DNA of 64,000 nucleotides from Methylosinus sp. Ce-a6 (GCF_009811655.1 NZ_BGJX01000007.1:1-64000), one strand, 5' to 3'. Shown: positions 27,659 to 37,364, counted from the stretch's first letter. Translations and numbers: made by a program. The notes: generated by a model from the sequence alone, not told the origin.

Positions 27659-28975
27659 TCACCTCGCCTGCGGCGGGGGGCCGCCTTCGCCGCCGCGCCG
27701 CTCGCCGCCGGCCTCGCGTCTCCGCTCCTTGCGCAAAGTCGCCGGGGCGTTTGGCGGGCCGCCTGCGCCGCCGTCTTCTGTCGGCTCCATCGCCCGCACC
27801 TGCGATCCGTCGACGAGCCGCGCGAAGCCCGTCGTCGCGACTTTCTCGCCGACCTCGAGGCCGGAGACGATGACGGCCTGCGCCTCATCCTGGCGGCCGA
27901 CCGCGACCGGCCTCATGGAGACCGTCTCGTCCTCGTTCAGCACATAGACGAAGGCGCCGTTGGGGCCGCGCTGAACGGCCGCGCTCGGCACGACCCGCGC
28001 GTCGCGCAGCACATCGACCGTCACGCGGACATTGACGAACTGGCCGGGCCACAGGGCGAGGCCTTTGTTCTCGAAGGTCGCCTTGACCTTCACCGTGCCT
28101 GTGGCCTGATCGATCTGATTGTCGATCACCGAGACGAGACCTGTGTCGAGCACGCTCGCATTGTCCGGGCCGAGCGCCGCCGCCGCCGCGGGGGCGCGCG
28201 CTTGCGCCTTCTGCAACGCGGGCAGGAACTGCTGCGGCACGGTGAAGACGACATAGATCGGCTCGAGCTGGGTGATGACGACGATGCCGGTCGCGTCCGA
28301 GCTGTGCAGAATATTGCCGACGTCGACGAGCCTGATGCCGGTGCGGCCATCGATGGGCGAGCGGATGGTGGCGTAGTCGAGCGTCGCCTTGGCGTTGTCG
28401 ATGGCGCCCTGATCGGCGCGCAGCTGCGCCTCGAGCTGGACGACGAGCGACTGCTGAGTCGCATATTGCTGCTGCGAGCCGTAATTGCTCGCGGCGAGCT
28501 TCTGGTAGCGCGTGACGTCGACGCGGGCGTTGGCGAGATTGGCCTCGTCCTGCGCCTTTTTGGCGACCGCCTGGTCATAGGCGGCCTGATAGAGCGTCGG
28601 CTCGATGAGCGCGACAATGTCGCCCTTATTGACGTTCTGTCCCTCCTCGAAGGCGAGCTTGATCAGCCGACCGTCGACCTGCGTGCGCACGGTGACGGTG
28701 TTGAGCGCCTGCGCCGCGCCCACGGCGTCGATCGTCACCGGCACATCGTCGACGCGCACCGGCGTCGCCGTTATGGCGACCGGACCGTCGAAGCCGCGGC
28801 GGCGTCCCTCGCGTCGGCTCTCCGCGGCGGAGCGCTCTTTGACGCCGGCCTCGCCGAAGAGCCAGGGCCGGGCGACATAAAATCCCGCCGCGAGCGCGGC
28901 GACGGTCGCCAGAGCGACGAGCGGCGACGGCCGCTTGGCGCGCCACCAGGCCGGCAAGGCGCGCGGCGACTTCAT
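27659..28975 (-). CDS. RND efflux periplasmic adaptor, MdtA-like
   Basis: Membrane-fusion protein linking the RND pumps to the outer-membrane factor. The 438-residue protein has an N-terminal anchor helix (about 18-37), the lipoyl/barrel-sandwich half-motifs (VRTQVDGRLIKLAFEEGQNV near residue 96 and ATIRSPIDGRTGIRLVDVGN near 200), a coiled-coil hairpin between them, and a C-terminal tail rich in Gly/Arg/Pro. It overlaps the outer-membrane factor gene by ATGA, so the operon order is outer-membrane factor, adaptor, permease, permease. Confidence 0.92.
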   Translation of the reverse strand: MKSPRALPAWWRAKRPSPLVALATVAALAAGFYVARPWLFGEAGVKERSAAESRREGRRRGFDGPVAITATPVRVDDVPVTIDAVGAAQALNTVTVRTQVDGRLIKLAFEEGQNVNKGDIVALIEPTLYQAAYDQAVAKKAQDEANLANARVDVTRYQKLAASNYGSQQQYATQQSLVVQLEAQLRADQGAIDNAKATLDYATIRSPIDGRTGIRLVDVGNILHSSDATGIVVITQLEPIYVVFTVPQQFLPALQKAQARAPAAAAALGPDNASVLDTGLVSVIDNQIDQATGTVKVKATFENKGLALWPGQFVNVRVTVDVLRDARVVPSAAVQRGPNGAFVYVLNEDETVSMRPVAVGRQDEAQAVIVSGLEVGEKVATTGFARLVDGSQVRAMEPTEDGGAGGPPNAPATLRKERRREAGGERRGGEGGPPPQAR

Positions 28976-30609
28976 GGCCAGGGGCCTTTGTCCGATTCGT
29001 AGGCGGCGTTTTCGGTGGCGATCTCCAGCGCGCGGGTCGTCCCGGACCAGCCGCCGCCGAGCGCCTGATAGAGGCTCGTCGCCGCCTGGAAATAGGCGAG
29101 GCGCACCTGCGCCAACACGTCCTCGGTCTGGAACAAGGTCGTCTCCGTCGTCGACAGCGTGATGATGTCGATCGTCCCTTCGCGGAGCCGCGCCTCGGCG
29201 ACCTCATAGGCCCGCCGCGCCGCCGCCACCGCCTCGCCCTGGAGCTTCAACTGCCGAGACGTCTCTTGTATGGCGATGAGCGCATTTTCGACGTCCGAAA
29301 AGGCCGTCAATATCTGTTTCTGATAAGCTTGCGCCAGCTCGGCGTATCTGCCTTGCTGCAGCAGATATTGGCCCTGGAGATTATAGCCGTCGAAGAGCGG
29401 CTGCGTCAGATTGCCGGCGATCTGCCAGGCGATCGCCTCCGGGCGGAACAAGGAGCGCAGCGCGACGCTCTGCACGCCGTAATAGCCGGTGATTCTGATC
29501 GACGGGAAGAAGGCGGCCCGCGCCTGCAGCACGGAGAATTCGGCCGATTCGAGCTTGGCCTCGGCCTCCGCTATGTCGGGGCGGCGCAGCAGCAGCTCCG
29601 AGGGCAGGCCGGGCGCGACTTTCGGGAATCGCAGCCGGCTCAGCGAGCCGCCCTTGATGATCGCGCTCTCCGGCGGCGCGCCGAGCAGCACGGCGAGCGT
29701 GTTCTTCGTCTGGCGCAGCGACTGCTCCAGCGGCGGCACGGCGGCGCGCTGCTGCGCGACGACCGAATCCTGCTGCGAATAGTCGAGCGCGGTCGCCGTG
29801 CCGACATCGAGCCGGGCTTTGATCGCCTTGAGCACGTTTTCGGCGATCTTGATATTGTTGCGGGCGATGCGCAGGCGGTCTTCGGCCGTCAGCACCTGAA
29901 AATAGGCGTTCACCACCGAGGCGATGGTGGAGATTTCGACGACGTCGCGATCGAAGCGGCTCGCTTGGGCGAGCAGGCGCGCGGCGTTGGAGGCGTCCTG
30001 ATTCTTGCCCCAGAAGTCGATCTCATAGCTCGCGTCGAGCTGCATCTGGAAGAAATTGGCGCGGCGCGTGCGCAGCGCGCTCGATCCTGCGGCCCCCGTC
30101 GTCGTCGTGGCGTTGGTCGAGGCGCTGGTGCTCGTCGCGCTGGTGATGGTCGCGGGGGTCTGCGTGCGCCTCGCAATGTCGTTCATGGTCAGCGAGGGCC
30201 AGAGCGGGGAGCTGTCGATTCGCGCGGTCGCGTCCGCCTGCTGAATGCGCGCCACGGCGGTGGCGATGTCGAGATTTTGCTCGAGCGCCTTTTCGACGAG
30301 ACGGGTCAGCTCGGGCGAGCCGAAGGCCTGCGACCATTCCCTCGCCGCGCGAATCGGCGGAGCGGAGCGCGCGGTCTTCTCCGCCTTGAACGTCGGCGGG
30401 ATTTCGACGGTCGCTTCCGGCTTCTCCCAATCCAGCATGCAACCGGAAAGGGCGGTCGCGGCCGCGAGCGCCGCGGCGCGACCGGGGAACAGGGGCGGCC
30501 GTGGTCGTCGTCTGACAGACAAGGACAATTCCGTTCTATCCGCATCCTCGCGCCCGGGGCGGGCGCGCGACCCCTGAACAGGGCCTAGACCAATGAACTT
30601 CCGCGTCAT
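28972..30609 (-). CDS. NodT-family outer-membrane efflux lipoprotein
   Basis: TolC-like outer-membrane channel of the tripartite pump. The lipobox LSGC is followed by MLDWEKPEATVEIP. The NodT family blocks are seen (WSQAFGSPELTRLVEKALEQ, DFWGKNQDASNAARLLA, LGAPPE, RRPDIAEAEAKL). There is a low-complexity Ala/Thr/Ser patch around residue 150. The start is uncertain: the ATG at 30609 places the lipobox Cys near residue 57, which is long. The in-frame TTG codons at 30528 and 30522 would give a normal lipoprotein signal of under 30 residues. Coordinates use the ATG. First gene of the pump operon. Confidence 0.88.
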   Translation of the reverse strand: MTRKFIGLGPVQGSRARPGREDADRTELSLSVRRRPRPPLFPGRAAALAAATALSGCMLDWEKPEATVEIPPTFKAEKTARSAPPIRAAREWSQAFGSPELTRLVEKALEQNLDIATAVARIQQADATARIDSSPLWPSLTMNDIARRTQTPATITSATSTSASTNATTTTGAAGSSALRTRRANFFQMQLDASYEIDFWGKNQDASNAARLLAQASRFDRDVVEISTIASVVNAYFQVLTAEDRLRIARNNIKIAENVLKAIKARLDVGTATALDYSQQDSVVAQQRAAVPPLEQSLRQTKNTLAVLLGAPPESAIIKGGSLSRLRFPKVAPGLPSELLLRRPDIAEAEAKLESAEFSVLQARAAFFPSIRITGYYGVQSVALRSLFRPEAIAWQIAGNLTQPLFDGYNLQGQYLLQQGRYAELAQAYQKQILTAFSDVENALIAIQETSRQLKLQGEAVAAARRAYEVAEARLREGTIDIITLSTTETTLFQTEDVLAQVRLAYFQAATSLYQALGGGWSGTTRALEIATENAAYESDKGPWP

Positions 30610-30740
30610 AGCAGGCGCAGGAATTTTCCACTTCCGATGTGTTTTTGTGGCGTCGCGAAGCCGTCGAAATCGTCGATCCGGCGGCGCCGCCTCCGCTCGA
30701 ACCTGCGGGGAACAGGCCACTATGGTCAAGTTACGGATTG

Positions 30741-31169
30741 TTAATTTCGTCGGCGCGGCGTCGGCGTCTTCTGCGAAGGCGCTGGTTCGACAGGCACTTT
30801 GCTCCAGCTTTCGCTCTGGCACAAGAAAGCGATCAGGCAGCCGGTCAGCGTCAGCTGCGTCGGGCTGTCCAATGTGATGATCCCCACATAGACCTTGCCG
30901 TTCTCGGGATTGTAGAGATCGCCCTTCCAGCGATTGGGCTCGGTCCTCGCCGCGTAGCGCAGGACGAGGGCGGGCGGCTGTCCGGGCGGGGGCGGCGGAA
31001 ACACGCCGCGGGCGCAGAGCTTCCCGTCGCAGTCGAAGAATTCGAGCTTCTGCTGATGGCCGCCGCGAATCCATACGCCATAGATCGGCTCGGCCGCCTC
31101 CGCGGGCGCAGCCGCCGCGGGAGAGGCGACAGCCAGTCCGAGAAGCAAGGAAATCGCCGCCTTGATCAT
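30741..31169 (-). CDS. DUF2147 periplasmic protein (second copy)
   Basis: A 142-residue protein with a signal peptide (MIKAAISLLLGLAVASPAAA) and the DUF2147 pattern in divergent form: IYGVWIRGG, the pair DCDGKLCARGVF, a central WKGDLYNPENGKVYVG and the late pair GCLIAFLCQSESW. Compared with the copy at 16362-16760 it has a Pro-rich loop (PPPPPGQPP) in the middle and a basic tail. It begins 19 bases after the hpnN stop codon and is probably co-transcribed with it. Function unknown. Confidence 0.8.
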   Translation of the reverse strand: MIKAAISLLLGLAVASPAAAAPAEAAEPIYGVWIRGGHQQKLEFFDCDGKLCARGVFPPPPPGQPPALVLRYAARTEPNRWKGDLYNPENGKVYVGIITLDSPTQLTLTGCLIAFLCQSESWSKVPVEPAPSQKTPTPRRRN

Positions 31170-31188
31170 GGCTCGGACCCTCTCACGA

Positions 31189-33861
31189 TCATGGCTCCGA
31201 CCCTATCACGCCGCGGGACGGCTGCACAGGCGAAGCCGGCAGCGCGCTCGCTTCCTCGCCTATCGGCTGCGTCGCGTCCGCCTCCTGCCGCGGCGGACCG
31301 AGGAAGGCCGGAACGACGACGAAGGCCGCGAGCAGCGTGAAGAAGAGGGAGATCGCCAGCAATTCGCCCATGCTGGCCGTGCCCGGATGGCTCGACAGGA
31401 ACAGGCTGCCGAAGGCCGTCCCGGTGGTCAGCGCGCTGAAGAAGATCGCCCGCGTCAGGCTGGAGGCGAGCATGTCGGCGACGCCCTTGCGCCAGGCGAT
31501 GACGTAATAGATGTGGAAGGCGACGCCAACGCCGAACATCAGCGGAAGAGCGATGATATTGGCGAAATTGAGCGACAGGCCGAGGAGATCGGCCGCTTCG
31601 AGGCTCATGATTCCGGCGAGCACGAGCGGGCCGAGCGTGAGCGCGACGTCGCTCGCCCGGCGCAGCGCGACGACGAGGACGAGGAAAATGGCGACGAAGG
31701 CGAGCACGCCGGCCTGAAGGAAGGCGTCGACCACCGTCTTGCCCGCCTCGGCGACGATGACCGGCGGCCCGCCGGCGTCGGGCGCGAGCGTCTGCACCGC
31801 CTCGGCGAAACGCGTCATCACCTCGCGATCATTGCTGTCGCCCTCGGGCGTCACTTCGACGCGCACGTCGCCGTCGGCCGAGATCCATTCGGCGCGCAGA
31901 TCTGCGGGAAGCGTGTCCGGCGTGATCTTTCGGACGGCGAGCGCCTTGCGCAGCTCGCCGAACAGCCGGCCGAGGTCGGAGAGGGCGGCCGTCTGCGCCT
32001 CCTTGCGAATCTCCGGGCTCGCCTTGACGAGCGCGTCGAGCGAATCGGCGAAGCGCGAGAGGCCCGGCGGCGCCTTGGGCGCGCTCGCGGCCTTGCGGAT
32101 CGTCTTGGCCGCGCGCGTCAGGGCCTTTTTCGTCTCTTCGTCGGTCGGCGCGGGCTTCAGCGTCGGATCGAGCACTTTGCGCAGCTGATTGGCGGCGTTC
32201 TCGAGGAGCGGCAGCTTCTCGTCCTGATCGGTCGGGATGAGCTGGTCGATCGTCGTCACATGATCGACCTCCGGCAGCGCTTCGATCTTCTTGGCGAGCG
32301 CGCGCGCGGCGGTCAGGGAGGGCGCGAGCGCCTCGATCTTGTTCGGCGCCGTCTGCGGATTTTTTGCGAGATCGAGGAAGGTCGCCACCGATTCGACGCT
32401 CTGATCGCGCAGATTCATCGGATTGGAGTCGAACTTCAGCCGCAGCAGAAACGGCGCGCCGGCGAGCACGACGATGGCTGTGGCCGCCAGCACGAGCTTG
32501 CGATGACGCGCGATCCAATGGTCGACGGCGGCGAGCGAGGCCGTCTGCACCGGCGTCGTCTCGGCCTTGGGCGCGAGAATGCGGATCAGCGCCGGCAGGA
32601 AAGTGAGCGTCGCGAGATAGGCGATGATCATGCCGAGGCCGGCGATGAGGCCGAGCTCGGCGACGCCGCGGAAATCCGTCGGCAGGAAGCAGAAGAAGCC
32701 CGCGAGCAGCGAGACGGCGGCGAGCGTCAGCGACCGGCCGATGCCGCGCGTCGCGGCGAGCAGCGCCTGCGGCAGATCGTTGACATTGTGGCGCTCCTCG
32801 CGATAGCGCGTGGCGAATTGAATGCCGAAATCGACGCCGAGGCCGATGAACAGCACCGCGAAGGCGACCGAGATGAGGTTGAAGCGGCCGATGAGCAATA
32901 TGCCGAGGCCCGAGGTCATGGCGAGGCCGGCGATGATCGTCGCGAGCACGGCGAAGATGAGCCGCTTGGAGCGCAGCGCCGCCCAGAGGATGAGCGTGAC
33001 GACGGCGAGCGTGGCCGACACGTTCAGCCCGGTATTCTCGGCGACGGTGGCGAATTCCTCGTCGGCGAGCGGCACCTGGCCGGTGAGCCGCACGGTCACG
33101 CCCTCGGCGGGGACGAGGCCGAGCGATTTGACCGTGTCGCGGATGATCTGCACGGCCTGATGGCCGGGCTCCAGCGCGGAATAGTCGATGATAGGCTTGA
33201 CGAGCAGAATGCGGCGCGGCTCGGCGCTCGGCCCGATCGAGGGCGGCTCCGGCTCGCGGCCGCCGGCGAGCAGCTTCTCCCAGGAGACTTTGGCCGGCCT
33301 GCCGGCGAGCGCCGCGTCGAAAGCGTCGGTGAAACTGTCGAGGCCCTTGGCGAAGGCGGCGAGGCCGCGCTCGCTCGTTCCCACCTGCTTCAGCCCGAAC
33401 AGCAGAGCGTCCGACAGGCCGCGCAGGCTCGGGTCCTCGGCCAAGGGCTGCAGGAATTCGCGCTGGGCGACGAGCGAGCTCATGTCGCGGCGGATTTCCT
33501 CGACGCTCAGGAACAAAATGCCGTTGTCGCGGAAATATTGATTGTCGTCGGGACGCCAGACTCTCGAGATGAGCGGCTTGCCGGCCAGCGCGTCGCGCAG
33601 CGCATTCACGCTTTTTTCCGCCTGCTCGCTGGTCTTGGCGTCGACGACCGCCACGATGATGTCGTCGATCTGCGGAAAGGCTCTGTAGAGGCGCGTCTCA
33701 TCGGCGCGCCAGGGAACCTCGGACGAGAAGAGATGCGCCGTATCCGTATCTATGGCGAAACGCGTGACGGTCAGATAGACGCCGGCGGCGCTGAGCGCGA
33801 GCGTGACGACCACCACCGTCCAGGGCCTGCGCAGACACCAGGCCACGAGCTTTTCCAACAT
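31189..33861 (-). CDS. hpnN: Hopanoid transporter HpnN (MMPL/RND family)
   Basis: An inner-membrane RND-like protein that moves hopanoids to the outer membrane. The 890-residue protein has twelve membrane helices in two blocks with two large periplasmic loops. Typical HpnN/MMPL stretches are visible: RFAIDTDTAHLFSSEVPWR near residue 35, VLFIGLGVDFGIQFATRYREE and LPLMFGVGVAFHIYYVIAWR. A preceding TTG would add one residue, but ATG 33861 with GAGG seven bases upstream is the better start. A DUF2147 gene follows. The other hopanoid gene in the window, hpnK, is 27 kb away. Confidence 0.88.
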   Translation of the reverse strand: MLEKLVAWCLRRPWTVVVVTLALSAAGVYLTVTRFAIDTDTAHLFSSEVPWRADETRLYRAFPQIDDIIVAVVDAKTSEQAEKSVNALRDALAGKPLISRVWRPDDNQYFRDNGILFLSVEEIRRDMSSLVAQREFLQPLAEDPSLRGLSDALLFGLKQVGTSERGLAAFAKGLDSFTDAFDAALAGRPAKVSWEKLLAGGREPEPPSIGPSAEPRRILLVKPIIDYSALEPGHQAVQIIRDTVKSLGLVPAEGVTVRLTGQVPLADEEFATVAENTGLNVSATLAVVTLILWAALRSKRLIFAVLATIIAGLAMTSGLGILLIGRFNLISVAFAVLFIGLGVDFGIQFATRYREERHNVNDLPQALLAATRGIGRSLTLAAVSLLAGFFCFLPTDFRGVAELGLIAGLGMIIAYLATLTFLPALIRILAPKAETTPVQTASLAAVDHWIARHRKLVLAATAIVVLAGAPFLLRLKFDSNPMNLRDQSVESVATFLDLAKNPQTAPNKIEALAPSLTAARALAKKIEALPEVDHVTTIDQLIPTDQDEKLPLLENAANQLRKVLDPTLKPAPTDEETKKALTRAAKTIRKAASAPKAPPGLSRFADSLDALVKASPEIRKEAQTAALSDLGRLFGELRKALAVRKITPDTLPADLRAEWISADGDVRVEVTPEGDSNDREVMTRFAEAVQTLAPDAGGPPVIVAEAGKTVVDAFLQAGVLAFVAIFLVLVVALRRASDVALTLGPLVLAGIMSLEAADLLGLSLNFANIIALPLMFGVGVAFHIYYVIAWRKGVADMLASSLTRAIFFSALTTGTAFGSLFLSSHPGTASMGELLAISLFFTLLAAFVVVPAFLGPPRQEADATQPIGEEASALPASPVQPSRGVIGSEP

Positions 33862-33942
33862 CAAGGGTCCTCGAATTGTTCGACGCGCCGGGGCGCCGCC
33901 GGCGGCGGAGGCCCGTTTCGAGCGCTGGCTCGGGCGCGGCGT

Positions 33943-34155
33943 CTAGAAGTCGCTGGCTATTCCATTGCTCTCCCAGTCGCCATAGCGAGCAGGATCCGGT
34001 CCGCCGCGGCCGCCGAGCTCGCGCGGCGGCGAGACGGCCGTCCGGCTCTCCCGAGAGCGGCGGCGCTCCTCGGCCTCGGCGAGCGCGCGCAGGGCGGCGG
34101 GCGACGAGGGGGCGCGCTCCGTCGCTGCGTCCGGGCGTTTCTCCGCTTCGGTCAT
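33943..34155 (-). CDS. DUF1674 protein (SDHAF4-like)
   Basis: A 70-residue protein. The conserved C-terminus is GPDPARYGDWESNGIASDF, the DUF1674 signature shared with the mitochondrial succinate dehydrogenase assembly factor SDHAF4. The N-terminal half is charged and probably disordered. The start is the ATG at 34155, preceded by GGAGGACGA, an excellent ribosome binding site. A role in protecting or maturing flavinylated SdhA is inferred from the mitochondrial relative. It diverges from rsmB with 91 bases between. Confidence 0.88.
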   Translation of the reverse strand: MTEAEKRPDAATERAPSSPAALRALAEAEERRRSRESRTAVSPPRELGGRGGPDPARYGDWESNGIASDF

Positions 34156-34246
34156 TCGTCCTCCATCACATCGGCTCCGCGGCGCTCGCCTGGGACCAGC
34201 TCCGCATGTGATATAAACGACGATTCGATCCGCGTCGAAGGTGTGA

Positions 34247-35647
34247 ATGCGCGACCATAGACCATTCTCGGCCAAGGCCAAGGCGCGGGCGGGCTTTGTC
34301 CCCGCCGACGCCGCCCGTGAGGCGGAGGCCGCCCAGGTCCCCGGCCTCCAAGCGCGTATCGCCGCGGCCAATGTCATCGCGGATGTCGCGCAGGGCGGTC
34401 ATCGGCTGGACGAACGTTTTTCCCCGCAGGCGGTTCCGTCGCGCCTTTCCGGCATGGACGCGCGCGACGCGGCGCTCGCGCGCTCGATCGCCTGCGTCGG
34501 CGTGCGCCGTCTCGGCGCCATTCGCCATGCGCTCTCGGTTCTGCTCGAGAAGGGGCTGCCCAAGCAGGCGGCGCGGCTCGAATGGCCGCTCGTCGCCGCG
34601 GCCGCGCAAATTCTCTTTCTCGAAACGCCCGACCACGCCGCCGTCGATCTCGCCGTGCGCGCGGTTCGGCTCGAGCCGAAGACGACGCCCTTCGCCGGTC
34701 TCGTCAATGGCGTCCTGCGCAATCTCATCCGCCGCCGCGAGGAGTTCCTCGGCGGCGATCCGCTGGAGCGCGACACGCCCGCCTGGCTCGCGCAGCGTTG
34801 GATCAAGGCCTATGGCGAGGCCCAGGCGCGCGCCATGGCGGCGATCCATATGCAGGAGCCGCCGATCGACCTCACGGTGAAGTCGGACGCCGAAGGCTGG
34901 GCGCGCCGCCTCGACGGCGTCGCGCTGCCGACCGGCTCGGTGCGGCTGCGCACGCGCGCGCCCATCGTCGAGCTCGAGGGCTATGAGGACGGCGAATGGT
35001 GGGTGCAGGACGCCGCCGCCGCCCTGCCGGCCCGCCTGCTCGCCGTCGAGCCGGACGAGCGCGCGCTCGACATGTGCGCCGCCCCCGGCGGCAAGACCGC
35101 GCAGCTCGCCTTCGCCCGCGCGCAAGTGACGGCGCTCGACCGCTCCGCCGAGCGGCTGAAGCTGCTCGCCGCCAATCTTCAGCGCGTCCGCCTGCATGCC
35201 GATATCGCCGTGGGCGACGCCGCCTCTTATTCCTCCACGCGCCCCTTCGACGCCATTCTGCTCGACGCGCCGTGTTCGGCGACGGGGACGATCCGCCGTC
35301 ATCCCGACGTGCCCTGGATCAAGAAGCCGGGCGATCTCGATTCTCTCGTCGCCTTGCAGTCGCGCATATTGGAGCGGGCCGCCGTGCTGCTGCGGCCCGG
35401 CGGGCGTCTCGTCTATTGCACCTGCTCGCTGGAGCCGGAGGAGGGCGAAGCGCAGATCGCGAGCTTTCTGCGCCGCCATCCGGAGATGCGGCGCGCGCCG
35501 ATCGATCCGGCGGCGGAGGGCGTTCCCGCCGAATTCGTCACGCCGGAGGGCGATCTGCGCACGCTGCCCTCCTGTTGGCCGCATGAGGAGGCGCGCCTCG
35601 CCGGCCTCGACGGCTTCTTCGCCGCACGGCTCGTGCGGCGAGGCTGA
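34247..35647 (+). CDS. rsmB: 16S rRNA (cytosine-C5) methyltransferase RsmB/NOP family
   Basis: Methylates C967 of 16S rRNA with SAM. The 466-residue protein has an N-terminal NusB-like RNA-binding domain (about 25-165) and a Rossmann methyltransferase domain. The SAM motif is LDMCAAPGGKTAQLAF; the two active-site Cys lie in DAPCSATG (Cys343) and TCSLEPEEGE (Cys393). The spacing is normal for RsmB. Cytoplasmic. It lies just before the heparinase-like gene, an order I recall as common in Hyphomicrobiales. Confidence 0.93.
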   Translation: MRDHRPFSAKAKARAGFVPADAAREAEAAQVPGLQARIAAANVIADVAQGGHRLDERFSPQAVPSRLSGMDARDAALARSIACVGVRRLGAIRHALSVLLEKGLPKQAARLEWPLVAAAAQILFLETPDHAAVDLAVRAVRLEPKTTPFAGLVNGVLRNLIRRREEFLGGDPLERDTPAWLAQRWIKAYGEAQARAMAAIHMQEPPIDLTVKSDAEGWARRLDGVALPTGSVRLRTRAPIVELEGYEDGEWWVQDAAAALPARLLAVEPDERALDMCAAPGGKTAQLAFARAQVTALDRSAERLKLLAANLQRVRLHADIAVGDAASYSSTRPFDAILLDAPCSATGTIRRHPDVPWIKKPGDLDSLVALQSRILERAAVLLRPGGRLVYCTCSLEPEEGEAQIASFLRRHPEMRRAPIDPAAEGVPAEFVTPEGDLRTLPSCWPHEEARLAGLDGFFAARLVRRG

Positions 35648-35690
35648 GCGCGAGGAGGACGCTCTGAGCGAAACGGCCATCGGCTCGGGA

Positions 35691-37364
35691 ATGCGATTGG
35701 CGAACGCCGCCGCGCGCGGCGTCGCCTCTTTCGCGCGCGCGGCGCGCGGGCCCTTCTATGTCGTTCAGGCGATGGGCGTGCGCGCGCCGGAGCGGCTCTA
35801 TGTCGCCCCGCAGGACATACGCACCGCCGATCCGACCGTCGCCGATGAAATCTACGCCGGCTATTTCTCCTTCGACGGAAAAGTCGTCGAGACCAACGGA
35901 CGCTCCCCCTTCGCCATCGCGCCGCCGTCTCGGGCGTGGCGGCGCTCGCTCGCCGGATTTTCGTGGCTGCGCCATTTGCGCGCCGCCGATCGGGAGCTGG
36001 CGCGCGCCAATGCCCGCGCGCTGGTCGACGAATTCATTCGCACGCGCGCCGATTTCATCGACGATCCCGCCCATGAGACCAGCGTCGTCGCGCGCCGCAC
36101 CCTGTCCTGGCTCGCGCAATCGCCGATCCTGCTCGAGGGCGCCGATCAGGATTTCTACGAGCGCTTCATGAAGGCGCTCGCGCGCAACATCCGCTTTCTG
36201 CTGCGCGCCATGGCTTCGGAGCGCCGCGCTTCCGACCGGCTGCTCTGCGCGATCGCGCTCGCCGCTTTCGGCGTTAGCGCCGACGCCGGCCGCAAATTCG
36301 AGCTTCGCGCGACCGGCCTGCTCGACGCCGAGCTGCTCCGCCAGATTTTGCCGGACGGCGGCCATATCGGCCGCAATCCGGAGACGCCGGTCGAATTGCT
36401 GCTCGATCTGCTGCCGCTACGCCAGGCCTACGCCACGCGCGGGCGCCGGCCGCCGGAGCGCCTGCTCGCCTCGATCGGCGCGATGATCTCCTTTTTGCGC
36501 GTGCTGAAGCACGGCGACGGTTCGCTGGCGCTGTTCAACGGCATGGGCCGCGCGCCGCCGGACCGGCTGGCGACGATCCTCGCCCATGCCGACGCCGCCG
36601 CCGCGCCCGTTCTCGACGCGCCGCAATCGGGCTATCGCCGGCTGGAGGCGGGCGCGGCGGTGGTCATCGTCGACGCCGGCGCGCCGCCGCCGCCGGCCTT
36701 CTCCGGCGCGGCCCACGCCGGGTGCCTCGCCTTCGAATATTCGATCGGCGCCGAGCGCATCATCGTCAATTGCGGCGCGCCGCCGGCCGGCGCCGAGGCG
36801 CTGCGCCGGCTGGCGCGCTCGACGGCCGCCCATTCCACCCTCGTCGTCGAGGATCGCTCCACCTGCCGCATCGAGGCGCGGTCCGGGCGCGGCCGTACCG
36901 AGGAGCGTATCGTCGCCGGCCCTAGCCAAGTGAAGGCGGCGCGGCGCGCGACCTCGTCGAGCCATGAGCTCGAGCTCGCCCATGACGGCTATGTTCGCGA
37001 GCTCGGCCTCGTCCATGAGCGCACGCTCGCGCTGGCGGACGATGGCTCACAGCTCTTCGGCGACGACAGGCTCGTCGCGCAGCGGCGCGGCGCGCGGACC
37101 GAGAATTTCGTTCTGCGCTTCCATCTCCATCCCAATGTGCGCGCGGTGGCGGCGGGGGGCCGCAAGGTCCTGCTCACGAGCGGCGGCGTCGAACTCGCCT
37201 TCGAGGCCAACGCCGATGTGGCGGTGGAGGAGAGCGTCTTCTTCGCCGGCGTGGGCGCGGCGCGAAAAAGCGCGCAGCTCGTGGTGGATGGGCGCGGCGT
37301 GAAGGACGCGCATCTGCGGTGGTCGTTTTCGCGGGTGGAGGAGGAGGGGTTGGGGGCGGGTTGA
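35691..37364 (+). CDS. Heparinase II/III family protein
   Basis: A 557-residue protein with the two-part layout of the family: a helical alpha/alpha-toroid N-terminal half and a beta-sandwich C-terminal half. Recognisable stretches are WLRHLRAADRELARANARALV, GGHIGRNPETPVELLLDLLPL near residue 225, FNGMG near 285, and a late ARSTAAHSTLVVEDRSTC. Family members cleave acidic polysaccharides; the substrate of this alphaproteobacterial group is unknown and no signal peptide is evident. The first ATG (35691) lacks a good ribosome binding site, whereas AGGAGG sits five bases before an in-frame CTG at 35664, which may be the true start. Confidence 0.82.
   Translation: MRLANAAARGVASFARAARGPFYVVQAMGVRAPERLYVAPQDIRTADPTVADEIYAGYFSFDGKVVETNGRSPFAIAPPSRAWRRSLAGFSWLRHLRAADRELARANARALVDEFIRTRADFIDDPAHETSVVARRTLSWLAQSPILLEGADQDFYERFMKALARNIRFLLRAMASERRASDRLLCAIALAAFGVSADAGRKFELRATGLLDAELLRQILPDGGHIGRNPETPVELLLDLLPLRQAYATRGRRPPERLLASIGAMISFLRVLKHGDGSLALFNGMGRAPPDRLATILAHADAAAAPVLDAPQSGYRRLEAGAAVVIVDAGAPPPPAFSGAAHAGCLAFEYSIGAERIIVNCGAPPAGAEALRRLARSTAAHSTLVVEDRSTCRIEARSGRGRTEERIVAGPSQVKAARRATSSSHELELAHDGYVRELGLVHERTLALADDGSQLFGDDRLVAQRRGARTENFVLRFHLHPNVRAVAAGGRKVLLTSGGVELAFEANADVAVEESVFFAGVGAARKSAQLVVDGRGVKDAHLRWSFSRVEEEGLGAG

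Noticed and set aside
21478..29002. Very long plus-strand open frames (over 1000 and 1500 codons) across the RND pump genes
   Set aside because: They are antisense to clear pump, adaptor and channel genes, are dominated by Arg, Asp, Gly and His, and show no protein-like motif. They result from GC-rich codon bias.
30741..31340. Plus-strand frames opposite DUF2147 and hpnN
   Set aside because: They are antisense, lack start signals and have low-complexity composition.
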